DNA of 64,000 nt from RPQJ01 sp044226195 (GTDB lineage Bacteria > Pseudomonadota > Gammaproteobacteria > Steroidobacterales > Steroidobacteraceae). This document shows positions 32,705-40,795 of this stretch, piece after piece. Both the position numbers and the translations under genes were made by a program. The stretch lies in NCBI GenBank assembly GCA_044226195.1, contig JBGAHO010000001.1:180220-244219 (forward strand), read 5' to 3'. How positions within the stretch are numbered: position 1 is the first letter of the stretch; the number at the start of each line of letters is the position of its first letter. The notes under the pieces were generated by a model that searched no databases, was not told the origin of the DNA, and saw nothing but the letters and a program-made list of their open reading frames with translations.

Positions 32705-34288
32705 TCAGACGTTGGAGTCGGGGGTGGCGGCCTTGCGTCGACCGATGAAGTCGAGCAGTGCGTCGTCGACCGCGGCATCGAGCGGCGGCGCGACGTATTC
32801 CTCCAGCTGCTTCTTCCACTGGACGTTGGCGCGCTGCGCCATGTCGAGCGAGCCTTCCGCCAGCCACTGCTCGTAGCTGTTGTTGTCCGTGAGCGGCGAG
32901 CGATAGAACGCGCTCTCGAAGTTCGCCTGCGTGTGCGCGCAACCAAGGAAGTGATTGCCCGGGCCGACTTCCGCGATCGCATCCATCGCCTGCCCGTTCG
33001 GCGTCAGGTCCACGCCAGCGAGCAGCGTGTGCATCATGCCGGCCTGGTCGACGTCCATCATGAACTTCTCGTACCCCATGGCGAGGCCGCCCTCGAGCCA
33101 GCCCGCCGTGTGCAACACGAAGTTCACACCCGCGAGACAGGTCGGCAGCAGCGTCTGGGCGGCCTCGAACGCAGCCTGCGCATCCGGCAGCTTGGAGCCG
33201 CACAGGCCACCGCCCGAGCGGAACGGCACGCCGAGGCGCCGCGCCAGCGCCGCCATCACGTACAGCACCAGCGCGGGCTCCGGCGTGCCGAAGGTCGGCG
33301 CGCCGGACTGCATCGAGATCGATGAGGCGAAACTGCCGAAGACCACGGGGCAGCCCGGATTCACCAGCTGCGCGAACGCCATGCCGGCCATCGCCTCGGC
33401 GAGCGTCTGCGCCGCCGTGCCCGCCACGGTCACGGGCGACATCGCGCCCGACAGGATGAACGGCGTGATGATCGTGGCCTGGTTGGCGCGCGCGTAGACC
33501 TTCAGCGCGCCGAGCATCGTCGCGTCGTAGATCAGCGGCGAGTTCACGTTGATCAGGCTGATCAGCATCGTGCGCAGCTTGCCGGTGGCCGGGTCCACGG
33601 CCTCGGGACCGAACGCGATCTTCGCGAGTTCGACGCTGTCCTCGGCGCGCTCCGGTGCCGTCACCGAACCCATGAACGCCTTGTCGCTGTACTTGATGTG
33701 GCTGTACACCATGTCCAGGTGGCGCTTGTTCACCGGCAGGTCGACCGGCTCGCAGATCGTGCCGCCCGAGTGGTGCAGCGAGTTCGCCAGGTAGGCGAGC
33801 TTCACGAAGTTGCGGAAATCTTCGATGCGCGCGTAGCGGCGGCCTTCGTCCAGGTTGTGGATGAACGGCGAGCCGTAAGCGGGCACGAACACCGTGCAGT
33901 CGCCGCCGATGTGGACGTTGCGGGCAGGGTTGCGCGCGTACTGCGTGAACTCGCGCGGCGCCGTCTTCTGGATCAGCTCGCGGCACATGCCGCGCTCGAA
34001 GCGCACGCGCTCGCCCTGCACGTCCGCGCCGGCGGCCTTCCAGATCGCGATCGCCTCGGGGTCCTCGCGGAACTCGATGCCGGTCTCGGCGAGGATGGTG
34101 TCGGCGTTGCGCTCGATGAGGGCGAGGCCCTCCTCGTTCAGCACCTCGAAGCGTGGAATGGCGCGGCGGATATACGGCACCGACGCCGACGCGCGAGCGG
34201 CCCGCGCCGCGCGCTTGGCATCACGGCCGCTGCGCAGCACCCGCCGTTCGCCCGGAGCCCCGCCCGCGTTCGTTCCCGTGTCCGACAT
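32705..34288 (-). CDS. MttB-like corrinoid methyltransferase, paralogue 2
   Basis: The product is 527 residues and the most divergent of the three MttB-like proteins. Family blocks are ITPFILSGAMSPVTVAGTAAQTLAEAMAG, VVFGSFASSISMQSGAPTFGTPE, GGGLCGSKLPDAQAAFEAAQTLLPT, FVLHTAGWLEGGLAMGYEKFMMDVDQAGMM and GNHFLGCAHTQANFESAFY. There is no in-frame TAG, so it is a non-pyrrolysine member. It faces the corrinoid operon (convergent, separated by the inverted repeat) and carries the same upstream operator as that operon and the dmg-sox operon. This makes it the best candidate for the main betaine demethylase of the regulon. The N-terminal 35 residues are Arg/Ala-rich. The precise substrate is not determinable. 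Confidence 0.9.
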   Translation of the reverse strand: MSDTGTNAGGAPGERRVLRSGRDAKRAARAARASASVPYIRRAIPRFEVLNEEGLALIERNADTILAETGIEFREDPEAIAIWKAAGADVQGERVRFERGMCRELIQKTAPREFTQYARNPARNVHIGGDCTVFVPAYGSPFIHNLDEGRRYARIEDFRNFVKLAYLANSLHHSGGTICEPVDLPVNKRHLDMVYSHIKYSDKAFMGSVTAPERAEDSVELAKIAFGPEAVDPATGKLRTMLISLINVNSPLIYDATMLGALKVYARANQATIITPFILSGAMSPVTVAGTAAQTLAEAMAGMAFAQLVNPGCPVVFGSFASSISMQSGAPTFGTPEPALVLYVMAALARRLGVPFRSGGGLCGSKLPDAQAAFEAAQTLLPTCLAGVNFVLHTAGWLEGGLAMGYEKFMMDVDQAGMMHTLLAGVDLTPNGQAMDAIAEVGPGNHFLGCAHTQANFESAFYRSPLTDNNSYEQWLAEGSLDMAQRANVQWKKQLEEYVAPPLDAAVDDALLDFIGRRKAATPDSNV

Positions 34289-34317
34289 GCCTTCCGCCTC
34301 CCGGCTGCGAGGCGGTC

Positions 34318-34381
34318 AGTATGGTCAGCCCCACCCGGTGGGGCTGATCAATTTGCGACAGACGCTGGCCTGCACGCGCCA
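34318..34381 (-). promoter_or_regulatory. Predicted operator and promoter of mttB paralogue 2, with overlapping palindrome
   Basis: Toward mttB, TGGCGC (34381-34376) is followed exactly 21 bp later by TGTCGC (34360-34355). A -10-like CATACT (34323-34318) comes 31 nt after that, 29 bases before the start region. The geometry matches the sites at 10690-10752 and 26362-26425. Between the operator and the -10, where a -35 would be, lies a 29-bp near-perfect palindrome (34322-34335 with 34337-34350, one mismatch) centred on CCCGG. It could be a second regulator's site or an RNA hairpin. Confidence 0.55.
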
Positions 34382-34403
34382 CCCGGGCCCAGCCGGGCGT
34401 CGT

Positions 34404-36737
34404 TCAGCGGCCGAACCGGTAGGTCCCGCTCAGTCCGTACCAGCGCGGCTTGGCGTACACGCCGGCCACGACGCCCGAGAACAGGGAACTGTCGAAGGCG
34501 TACACGCGGTACTTCTCCTCGAACAGGTTGTTGACGAACGCCGCCACGCCCCAGCGCCCGCTGTCGCTGTCGTAGCTGATGCGGGCGTTCGCCACCGAGT
34601 ACGAGTCCTCGTGCTCGACCGGCGCGCACAGCACCGTGAAGCAGAAGCTGCTGGAGTACTGCACGTCCGCCTGCACGCCGAGCTTGCCGGCCCCGACCGT
34701 GAAGTCGTAGCGGGCCAGCGCGCTGCCCGAGAAGCTCGGGGCCTGCGGCAGGTCATGGTCCTCGATGGTGACGCCGTCCGGCAACGGCACGTCCTTCACC
34801 GTGGAGTCGAGGAACGAGCCGCTGATCTGCAGCGTCAGCGCATCGACGGGCCGGGCGACGAGTTCCGCCTCGATGCCCGCGAGGTTCGCATCGAGGTTGA
34901 TGACGGTCTGTACCGGGCCGAACTGGGCGAAGGCCTGGTAGTCCTTGTAGTCGTAATAGAACGCCGCGAGGTTGAGGGTCGTGCGGCCGCCGAACAGCGT
35001 CGACTTCATGCCCAGTTCGTAGGCGTCGAGGGTTTCCTTGTCGAAAGGAATGCCCTCGAGGAAGGCCCGCGGGACCGTCAGGCTGCCGTCCGGATCGTAG
35101 GGCGTGCCCGTCGAGAACGTATAGCCGCCGCTCTTGCTGCCCCGGTTGAAGCTCGCGTAGAGCAGCACGTCGTCGCTCGGCTTCCAGTCGACCTGCAGGC
35201 GTGCCGTGACGCCATCGAAGCTGTGCTTGGCATCGTCGGGCGTGATGCTGCTGCCGACCGGCGACACCTGGTGCCTGTTGAAGATGATGGTCACGGGCGC
35301 CGAGAGCCCCGGCACCTCGGGGGCGGTCCCGAAGTAGCGGCCCTCGCGCTCGTCGCTCCAGTAGCGCAGGCCGGCGATCAGCTTCCAGCGGTCGGCGAAC
35401 GACCACTCGTCCTGCGCGAACAGCGCATACGACGTCGTCTTCTGGCCCATCTCCACCGTCGGGTCGTAGCCGTAGAACGGGTCGGCGAACTTGCCCGTGT
35501 AGCTGCCGTCGACCTTCATGCCGTAGACGCCCGCGACCCAGTAATGCGCCCCGGCATTGCCGGAGAGCCGGAACTCCTGCGAGTACTGGTCGAGATCGCT
35601 GCCCTGGTAGAACAGCACACCGTCGACCGGCGAGGCGTCGCCGCCCTCGAGGTAGAACTTCTCGGCGTGCTGCCAGTCGGTGATCGAGACCAGGTGCACG
35701 TCGTCGCTGAGGTCCCAGTCGAAGTGCAGCGTGGCGCCGGTGATCTCGCGGTCGACGTACGAACGCTGCGTCTCGGCGGTCTTCCAGGGATCGCCGCCCC
35801 ATTGCGGCGTGATGGCGTCGTTGCGATAGCCCGTGCCCGCCTCACCCGGGCCGGTGCCCCAGAAGGCGCACGACTGGTCCTGACGCGTGAATTCACCCTG
35901 GAACCGGTCGTTGGGACACGCCGGCGCCTCGGAGTACAGGCCGGCCTGCGTCTCCTTGTTCGCCTTCATGTAGCGCACGATGAGGTTGAGGTCGATGCCG
36001 TCCGTCGGCTGCCAGGACAACTGCCCGCGCAGCGCATAGTGGTCGTTGCCGCCGCGGTCGCCGACGCCGGGCACCACGGACTTCATGTAGCCGTCGGCCT
36101 GGTTGCTGATCGCCGCGATGCGCCCCTGCACCGTGTCGCCGAGCGGGCCGGAGAGCGCCCCCTCGAGGATCCACTGGTTGTAGCTGCCCACGGTGGCCGT
36201 GGCGTAGCCCTCGAAGTCCCTGGTCGGGCGATTGGAAACGAACTGGATCGCGCCGCCTGTGGCATTGCGACCGAAGAGGGTGCCCTGCGGGCCGCGCAGC
36301 ACCTCGACGCGGGCGAGGTCGAACACGGGGAAGCTCGCCGTGTTGATCGAACTCGAGTAGCTGTCGTCCTGGTAGACCGCGACCGGCGGCTCCTGCTGGT
36401 CGCCGTAGTCGTTCTGCGACACGCCGCGGATGTTGTAGACCACCTGCGACGACGAGTAGGCGTTCATCTTCAGGCTGGGCACGGCGCGCGTGATGTCGGT
36501 CGCCGCGGTGATGTTGAGGTTCGAGAGGGCGTCGCTGCCGAGCGCGGTGACCGCGATGCCGACGTCCTGCAGCTTCTCCTCTCGACGCTGCGCGGTGACG
36601 ACGATCTCCTCGACGCCGGCGCTCGCACCGACGTCCTGCGCCGATGCGTTCGATGGCAGCAAGGCCACCGCGACGGCCGAGGCGACCAGAGATCCGGGAA
36701 TGAGACTCACTGCGGACGGGAAGCGTCGAACGACCAT
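34404..36737 (-). CDS. TonB-dependent outer-membrane receptor linked to a betaine ABC importer
   Basis: The product is 777 residues from ATG 36737, with AGGGAG about 6 bases upstream. The signal peptide ends near residue 33 (LLPSNASA). The TonB box is EEIVVTAQRR. The plug contains VYNIRGVSQND and ARVEVLRGPQGTLFGRNATGGAIQFVSNRP, and the barrel ends WYGLSGTYRFGR. It has the form common in Sphingomonas-like receptors for organic compounds. Its start is only 22 bases after the ABC ATPase gene on the same strand, so it seems to be the third gene of an import operon. Betaines and choline normally cross porins, so a dedicated receptor suggests a larger or scarcer ligand. The operator of the mttB gene lies just past its stop. 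Confidence 0.88.
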   Translation of the reverse strand: MVVRRFPSAVSLIPGSLVASAVAVALLPSNASAQDVGASAGVEEIVVTAQRREEKLQDVGIAVTALGSDALSNLNITAATDITRAVPSLKMNAYSSSQVVYNIRGVSQNDYGDQQEPPVAVYQDDSYSSSINTASFPVFDLARVEVLRGPQGTLFGRNATGGAIQFVSNRPTRDFEGYATATVGSYNQWILEGALSGPLGDTVQGRIAAISNQADGYMKSVVPGVGDRGGNDHYALRGQLSWQPTDGIDLNLIVRYMKANKETQAGLYSEAPACPNDRFQGEFTRQDQSCAFWGTGPGEAGTGYRNDAITPQWGGDPWKTAETQRSYVDREITGATLHFDWDLSDDVHLVSITDWQHAEKFYLEGGDASPVDGVLFYQGSDLDQYSQEFRLSGNAGAHYWVAGVYGMKVDGSYTGKFADPFYGYDPTVEMGQKTTSYALFAQDEWSFADRWKLIAGLRYWSDEREGRYFGTAPEVPGLSAPVTIIFNRHQVSPVGSSITPDDAKHSFDGVTARLQVDWKPSDDVLLYASFNRGSKSGGYTFSTGTPYDPDGSLTVPRAFLEGIPFDKETLDAYELGMKSTLFGGRTTLNLAAFYYDYKDYQAFAQFGPVQTVINLDANLAGIEAELVARPVDALTLQISGSFLDSTVKDVPLPDGVTIEDHDLPQAPSFSGSALARYDFTVGAGKLGVQADVQYSSSFCFTVLCAPVEHEDSYSVANARISYDSDSGRWGVAAFVNNLFEEKYRVYAFDSSLFSGVVAGVYAKPRWYGLSGTYRFGR

Positions 36738-36759
36738 GTCGGACTCCCTACGTGAGAAA

Positions 36760-37962
36760 TCAGGAGAAAGCGCGCGAGCGCGCATCGCTCGTGGCGAGCG
36801 CGCGCAACACTTCGGTGGGACCACAGACGCCGCGGATGGCGCCGTCTTCCTCGAGCAGGACGGGATGACCCGCCTTGCACCACTGGATCAGCTGGCGCAG
36901 GGGCGTCTCGACGTTTGCGACCCGCAGGCCGCCCTCCTCGCCTGCCGCGCGGATGGGCAGCGGCTGGTCGTCGAAGGTGGCGCTTACGGGTTTCCCATCG
37001 GCGTCCAGGGTCAGCGAATACTGCCGGGCCGGATCGAGCCAGCGACGCGCGCCGTCCGCCGGCAGGTCGCCGAGCGCGCGCATCACCATGCGACCGTTCA
37101 GCACGGACAGCGGGTTCATGTGCTGCACGAACTCGCCGACGTAGGCGTCCGCCGGACGCAGCACGATGTCCTCGGTGCGTCCCGTCTGCACGATGCGCCC
37201 GCCCTCGAGCACCGACGTCTGGTTGCCGAGCTTCAGGGCCTCGTCGAGGTCGTGGGTGACGAACAGGATCGTCTTGCGTACCCGCGCCTGCAGCGCCAGC
37301 AACTCGTCCTGCAGCTTGGTGCGGATCAGCGGATCGAGCGCGGAGAACGGCTCGTCCATCAGCAGGATGGCCGCGTCCGTGGCGAAGGCGCGGGCGAGGC
37401 CGACGCGCTGCTGCATGCCACCCGAGAGTTCGTGGCCGTAACGGTCGGCCCAGCGCTCGAGCCCCACCAGCTCGAGCTTCTCGTCGACGATGCGCTTGCG
37501 CGCCTCCGCCGACTCGCCGCGCAGCTCGAGGCCGAGGCCGACGTTCTCGCGCACGGTGCGCCACGGCAGCAACCCGAACTGCTGGAAGATCATCGCGATG
37601 CTGTTGCGACGCAGGCTGCGCAGCGTCGCCGAACTGCAACTGGCCACGTCCACGGGTTGCTGGCCGTCGTGGACCATGACGCGACCCCGGGTGACGCGAT
37701 TGAGGCCGTTCGCGGCGCGCAGCAGCGTCGACTTGCCGGAGCCCGAGAGACCCATGAGTACGGAGATCTGGCCCTGCTCGACGCGCAGGCTCGCGTTGCT
37801 GACGCCGACCACGACGCCCGTGGCGGACTCGATCTCCGTGCGGTTCTTGCCGGCATCGAGCAGGCCGAGCGCGGCCTTGACCGACGCATCGCGCTTGCGC
37901 CCCGACAGCGCCTTGCTGGGGAACAGGATGTCGACCTTGTCGAACTCGACCGCCGCGCTCAT
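36760..37962 (-). CDS. Choline/glycine betaine-type ABC transporter ATP-binding protein (ProV/OpuAA-like)
   Basis: The product is 400 residues. The Walker A is GLSGSGKST (about residue 74), the ABC signature is LSGGMQQRVGLARA, and Walker B is ILLMDEPFSALDP. The about 60-residue extension before Walker A and the C-terminal regulatory tail (about 280-400, degenerate CBS-like, with HPVLLEEDGAIRGVCGPTEVLRAL) are hallmarks of the ProV/OpuAA quaternary-amine importers. The start overlaps the permease stop as ATGA, and the TonB receptor follows after 22 bases. It energises uptake of choline, betaine or a similar cation at the inner membrane. Confidence 0.9.
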   Translation of the reverse strand: MSAAVEFDKVDILFPSKALSGRKRDASVKAALGLLDAGKNRTEIESATGVVVGVSNASLRVEQGQISVLMGLSGSGKSTLLRAANGLNRVTRGRVMVHDGQQPVDVASCSSATLRSLRRNSIAMIFQQFGLLPWRTVRENVGLGLELRGESAEARKRIVDEKLELVGLERWADRYGHELSGGMQQRVGLARAFATDAAILLMDEPFSALDPLIRTKLQDELLALQARVRKTILFVTHDLDEALKLGNQTSVLEGGRIVQTGRTEDIVLRPADAYVGEFVQHMNPLSVLNGRMVMRALGDLPADGARRWLDPARQYSLTLDADGKPVSATFDDQPLPIRAAGEEGGLRVANVETPLRQLIQWCKAGHPVLLEEDGAIRGVCGPTEVLRALATSDARSRAFS

Positions 37963-39812
37963 TCGTCCCCCTTGCGATCCGGCGGGCGACTGATGCGATC
38001 GAGCATGATCGCCAGCAGCACGATGGCGATGCCCGCCTCGAAGCCCATGCCCACCTGGACGGTGTTGAGCGCGCGCACGACCGGCACGCCGAGGCCGCCG
38101 GCACCCACCAGGGCGGCGATGACCACCATCGACAGGCTCAGCATGATGCACTGGGTGACGCCCGCCAGGATCATCGGACCGGCGCTCGGCAACTCCACCT
38201 TGAACAGCAGCTGCAGCGGCGTCGCGCCAAAGGCCTGCCCGGCCTCGCGCAGCGTCTTCGGCACCGAGGAGATGCCGAGCTGCGTCAGGCGGATCGGCGC
38301 CGGCAGCGCGAAGATGATGGTGGAGATCAGGCCCGGCACCACGCCGAGGCCGAACAGCACCAGCGTCGGCGTGAGGTACACGAACGTCGGCAGCGTCTGC
38401 ATCAGGTCCAGCACCGGGCGCATCGCGGCGTAGACCGCCGGCCGCTTCGCGCCCCAGATGCCGAGCGGGACGCCGATCACCGTGGCGATGATCGCAGCGA
38501 CCAGCACCAGCGTGAGTGTCTCGAGCGTCGCGTCCCAGTACCCCTGGTTCATGATGAACAGCAGCGAGACGATCACGAACACGACGAGGCCGATCGAGCG
38601 ACGCACCGCATAGGCGATGGCCGCGAGGGCGAGGATCAGCAACGGCGCCGGCATGTAGTTCAGCAGCCAGCCCACGGCCTTGGTGCAAGCGGTCAGCAGG
38701 CCCGCGATGCCATCGAAGAAGCCACGCGCGTGCTTCTTGGTGTAGTCGACCATCTGCGTGGCCCAGTCGCCGACCGGGATCTTGCGGGCCGCCACGTAGT
38801 CGTCGAAGCGCATCCCCGATTTCTTCGGCGCCGCCGTGCCTTTCAGCACGTCGAGCGCGGGCCGTCCGTCGAACGACAGCACGCCCTTCAGCCACGGGTC
38901 CATGCGGTCCGGCCGCTTCGCCACCCATTCCTTGGCGAGATCCGCCGCCGACAGCTTGTCGCTCAGGATGCGGTCCATGAAGCCGTTCTCGAGGTCGACG
39001 TCGAACTCGAGGTTCTGCAGCAGGCGGCCGAGGTTCGGGCACTGCTCGACGTAACCCTTGCGGACCAGCGTGTTGACCGTGGCGGCGCCGTAGTCGGGCC
39101 CGAACGTGTCATCACCACCGGTCAGGTACTTGATCGGGTAGTGGGTGTTCATCGGGTGCGGGGCCCACGCCAGGAACACGATCGGTCCCTTGGCCCGCAC
39201 GGCACGCTCGACCTGCGCGAGCATGCCCTGCTCGCTCGACTCCACCAGCTTGAAGCCTCCGAGCCCGAACCGGTTGGCCTTGATCAGGCCCAGCACCAAA
39301 CCGTTGCCGTCGTTGCCGGGTTCGATGCCATAAATCGATGCACCCAGCTCTTTTCGGAATCTGGCGATGTCGGCGAAATCCTTGAGCCCCTGCTCCCAGA
39401 GGTAGTCCGGCACCGCGAGCGTGTACTTGGCACCGACCAGGTTGGTGCGCAGCTTGATGACCGAGCCGTCCGCGAGGTACGGCTCGAGCATTTCCTTCTG
39501 CGCCGGGAGCCAGTTGCCGAGGAAGGCGTCGATGTCGCCATTCTTCATCGACTCCAGTGTCACGGGCACGGACAGGACGGTGATCGTGGGCTGGTAACCG
39601 AGGTCGGTGAGGATCTGGGCCGTGACGGCTGTGGTCGCGGATTCGGCGGTCCAGCCGACATCGGAGAGGCGGACCTTGCGACAGCTCGCCGGGTCGGCCG
39701 CCGGGTCCGCGGATGCGGTGCCGAGACTGCCGATGAGAAGGGTCGCGGCCACGGCCAGCGACCGCAGGCCACGGCAGACAGCGCCTCCGGCGAATCGCCG
39801 GCTCGCATCCAT
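37959..39812 (-). CDS. ABC transporter fusion: choline/betaine-binding protein plus ProW-like permease
   Basis: The product is 617 residues. The signal peptide is about 1-35. Residues 40-310 form an OpuAC/ChoX-like binding domain (VRLSDVGWTAESATTAVTAQILTDLGY; DAFLGNWLPAQ; GPIVFLAWAPHPMN), with tryptophans typical of the aromatic cage that binds trimethylammonium groups. After a first membrane segment near 370, a ProW-type permease follows (LVLVAAIIATVIGVPLGIWGAKRP; EAGQAFGATPLQLLFKVELPSAGPMILAGVTQCIMLSLSMVVIAALVG). Fusing the binding protein to the N-terminus of the permease is unusual. The better known OpuA fusion has it at the C-terminus. It is first in an operon with the ATPase and a TonB receptor. 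Confidence 0.9.
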   Translation of the reverse strand: MDASRRFAGGAVCRGLRSLAVAATLLIGSLGTASADPAADPASCRKVRLSDVGWTAESATTAVTAQILTDLGYQPTITVLSVPVTLESMKNGDIDAFLGNWLPAQKEMLEPYLADGSVIKLRTNLVGAKYTLAVPDYLWEQGLKDFADIARFRKELGASIYGIEPGNDGNGLVLGLIKANRFGLGGFKLVESSEQGMLAQVERAVRAKGPIVFLAWAPHPMNTHYPIKYLTGGDDTFGPDYGAATVNTLVRKGYVEQCPNLGRLLQNLEFDVDLENGFMDRILSDKLSAADLAKEWVAKRPDRMDPWLKGVLSFDGRPALDVLKGTAAPKKSGMRFDDYVAARKIPVGDWATQMVDYTKKHARGFFDGIAGLLTACTKAVGWLLNYMPAPLLILALAAIAYAVRRSIGLVVFVIVSLLFIMNQGYWDATLETLTLVLVAAIIATVIGVPLGIWGAKRPAVYAAMRPVLDLMQTLPTFVYLTPTLVLFGLGVVPGLISTIIFALPAPIRLTQLGISSVPKTLREAGQAFGATPLQLLFKVELPSAGPMILAGVTQCIMLSLSMVVIAALVGAGGLGVPVVRALNTVQVGMGFEAGIAIVLLAIMLDRISRPPDRKGDE

Positions 39813-39910
39813 TTTCCAGACCCCCTGATCGCACCGTGTTATGGCGCATTGGTAACAGGGAGTTACTGCGGCGTCAAACGTTTACTCCTGTGGCGCGCGG
39901 ACCTGCATCG

Positions 39911-39916
39911 TATAAT
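39911..39916 (+). promoter_or_regulatory. Candidate -10 element of the long 40-54 kb operon
   Basis: A consensus TATAAT stands 89 bases upstream of the first ATG of the operon, in the 193-base divergent gap after the ABC importer. No clear -35 sits 16-18 bases before it (TTTACT at 39881 is 24 bases away). The 21-bp repeat operator of the other operons is not present, so this operon is probably controlled differently. Confidence 0.45.
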
Positions 39917-40005
39917 CCTGCGCGCCGCGCCGCGGCCTCGCTCGTCAAGACACATGAATCGCCGGGTCCGCCGCGACGCGGGCCCCGGCCTCGGAGCAGC
40001 TTGCG

Positions 40006-40782
40006 ATGGACATCAGGGATTTCACCCTCGACTTCTTCTCCCTCGCGGGCCGAAAGGCGATCGTCACCGGGGGCAACACCGGACTCGGCCAGGCGTTCAC
40101 GCTCGCGCTCGCCAAGGGCGGCGCCGACGTCTTCGTGCCGAGCGTGATGGACGACGACGGCAAGACGGGCGCGCTGGTCGCCGAGACCGGTCGCCGTTAC
40201 GAATACATGAAGTGCGACATCACACAGCCGGGCTCGGCCGCGCGCGTGATCGACGAGTGCGTCGCGCGCTACGGCAGCGTCGACATCCTCGTGAACAGCG
40301 CCGGTATCTGCCCGCTCGCCGAGGTCCTGGACTTCGGCCGCCCGCAGTGGGATGCGACCGTGGCGGTGAACCTCACGGCCGCGTTCGAGCTGAGCTACGA
40401 AGCCGCCAAGCGGATGATCCCGCAGAAGCACGGCAAGATCATCAACATCTGCTCGCTGTTCTCGTTCCTCGGCGGTCGCTGGTCGTCGGCCTACGCGGCC
40501 ACCAAGCACGGCCTCGCCGGTTTCACCAAGGCGTACTGCGACGAACTGGCGATGCACAATATCCAGGTCAATGGCATTGCGCCCGGCTACTACGCCACCG
40601 AGATCACGCGCCAGACGCGCAGCAATCCCGAGACGAACAAGCGCGTGCTCGACCACATCCCGGCCGAGCGCTGGGGCGAGCCGCTCGACCTGATGGGCGC
40701 CGTGGTCTTCCTCGCGAGCCGCGCGTCGGATTACGTCAACGGCCACCTGCTGGTCGTCGACGGCGGCTACCTCGTCCGCTGA
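40006..40782 (+). CDS. Short-chain dehydrogenase/reductase
   Basis: The product is 258 residues, a classical SDR. The NAD(P)-binding motif is TGGNTGLG (about 21-28), NSAG in DILVNSAGICPLAEV is the fold-stabilising motif, the catalytic serine lies in INICSLFSFLG, and the active-site YxxxK is YAATK. Its overall form resembles KduD/2-deoxygluconate 3-dehydrogenase-like polyol or sugar-acid dehydrogenases. It is first in a run of eleven + strand genes with gaps of at most about 70 bases. With the following FGGY kinase and FAD oxidase, it looks like part of a route that oxidises and phosphorylates a polyol or sugar-like moiety. The actual substrate is unknown. Confidence 0.88.
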   Translation: MDIRDFTLDFFSLAGRKAIVTGGNTGLGQAFTLALAKGGADVFVPSVMDDDGKTGALVAETGRRYEYMKCDITQPGSAARVIDECVARYGSVDILVNSAGICPLAEVLDFGRPQWDATVAVNLTAAFELSYEAAKRMIPQKHGKIINICSLFSFLGGRWSSAYAATKHGLAGFTKAYCDELAMHNIQVNGIAPGYYATEITRQTRSNPETNKRVLDHIPAERWGEPLDLMGAVVFLASRASDYVNGHLLVVDGGYLVR

Positions 40783-40795
40783 GCCCCCCGCGCGC

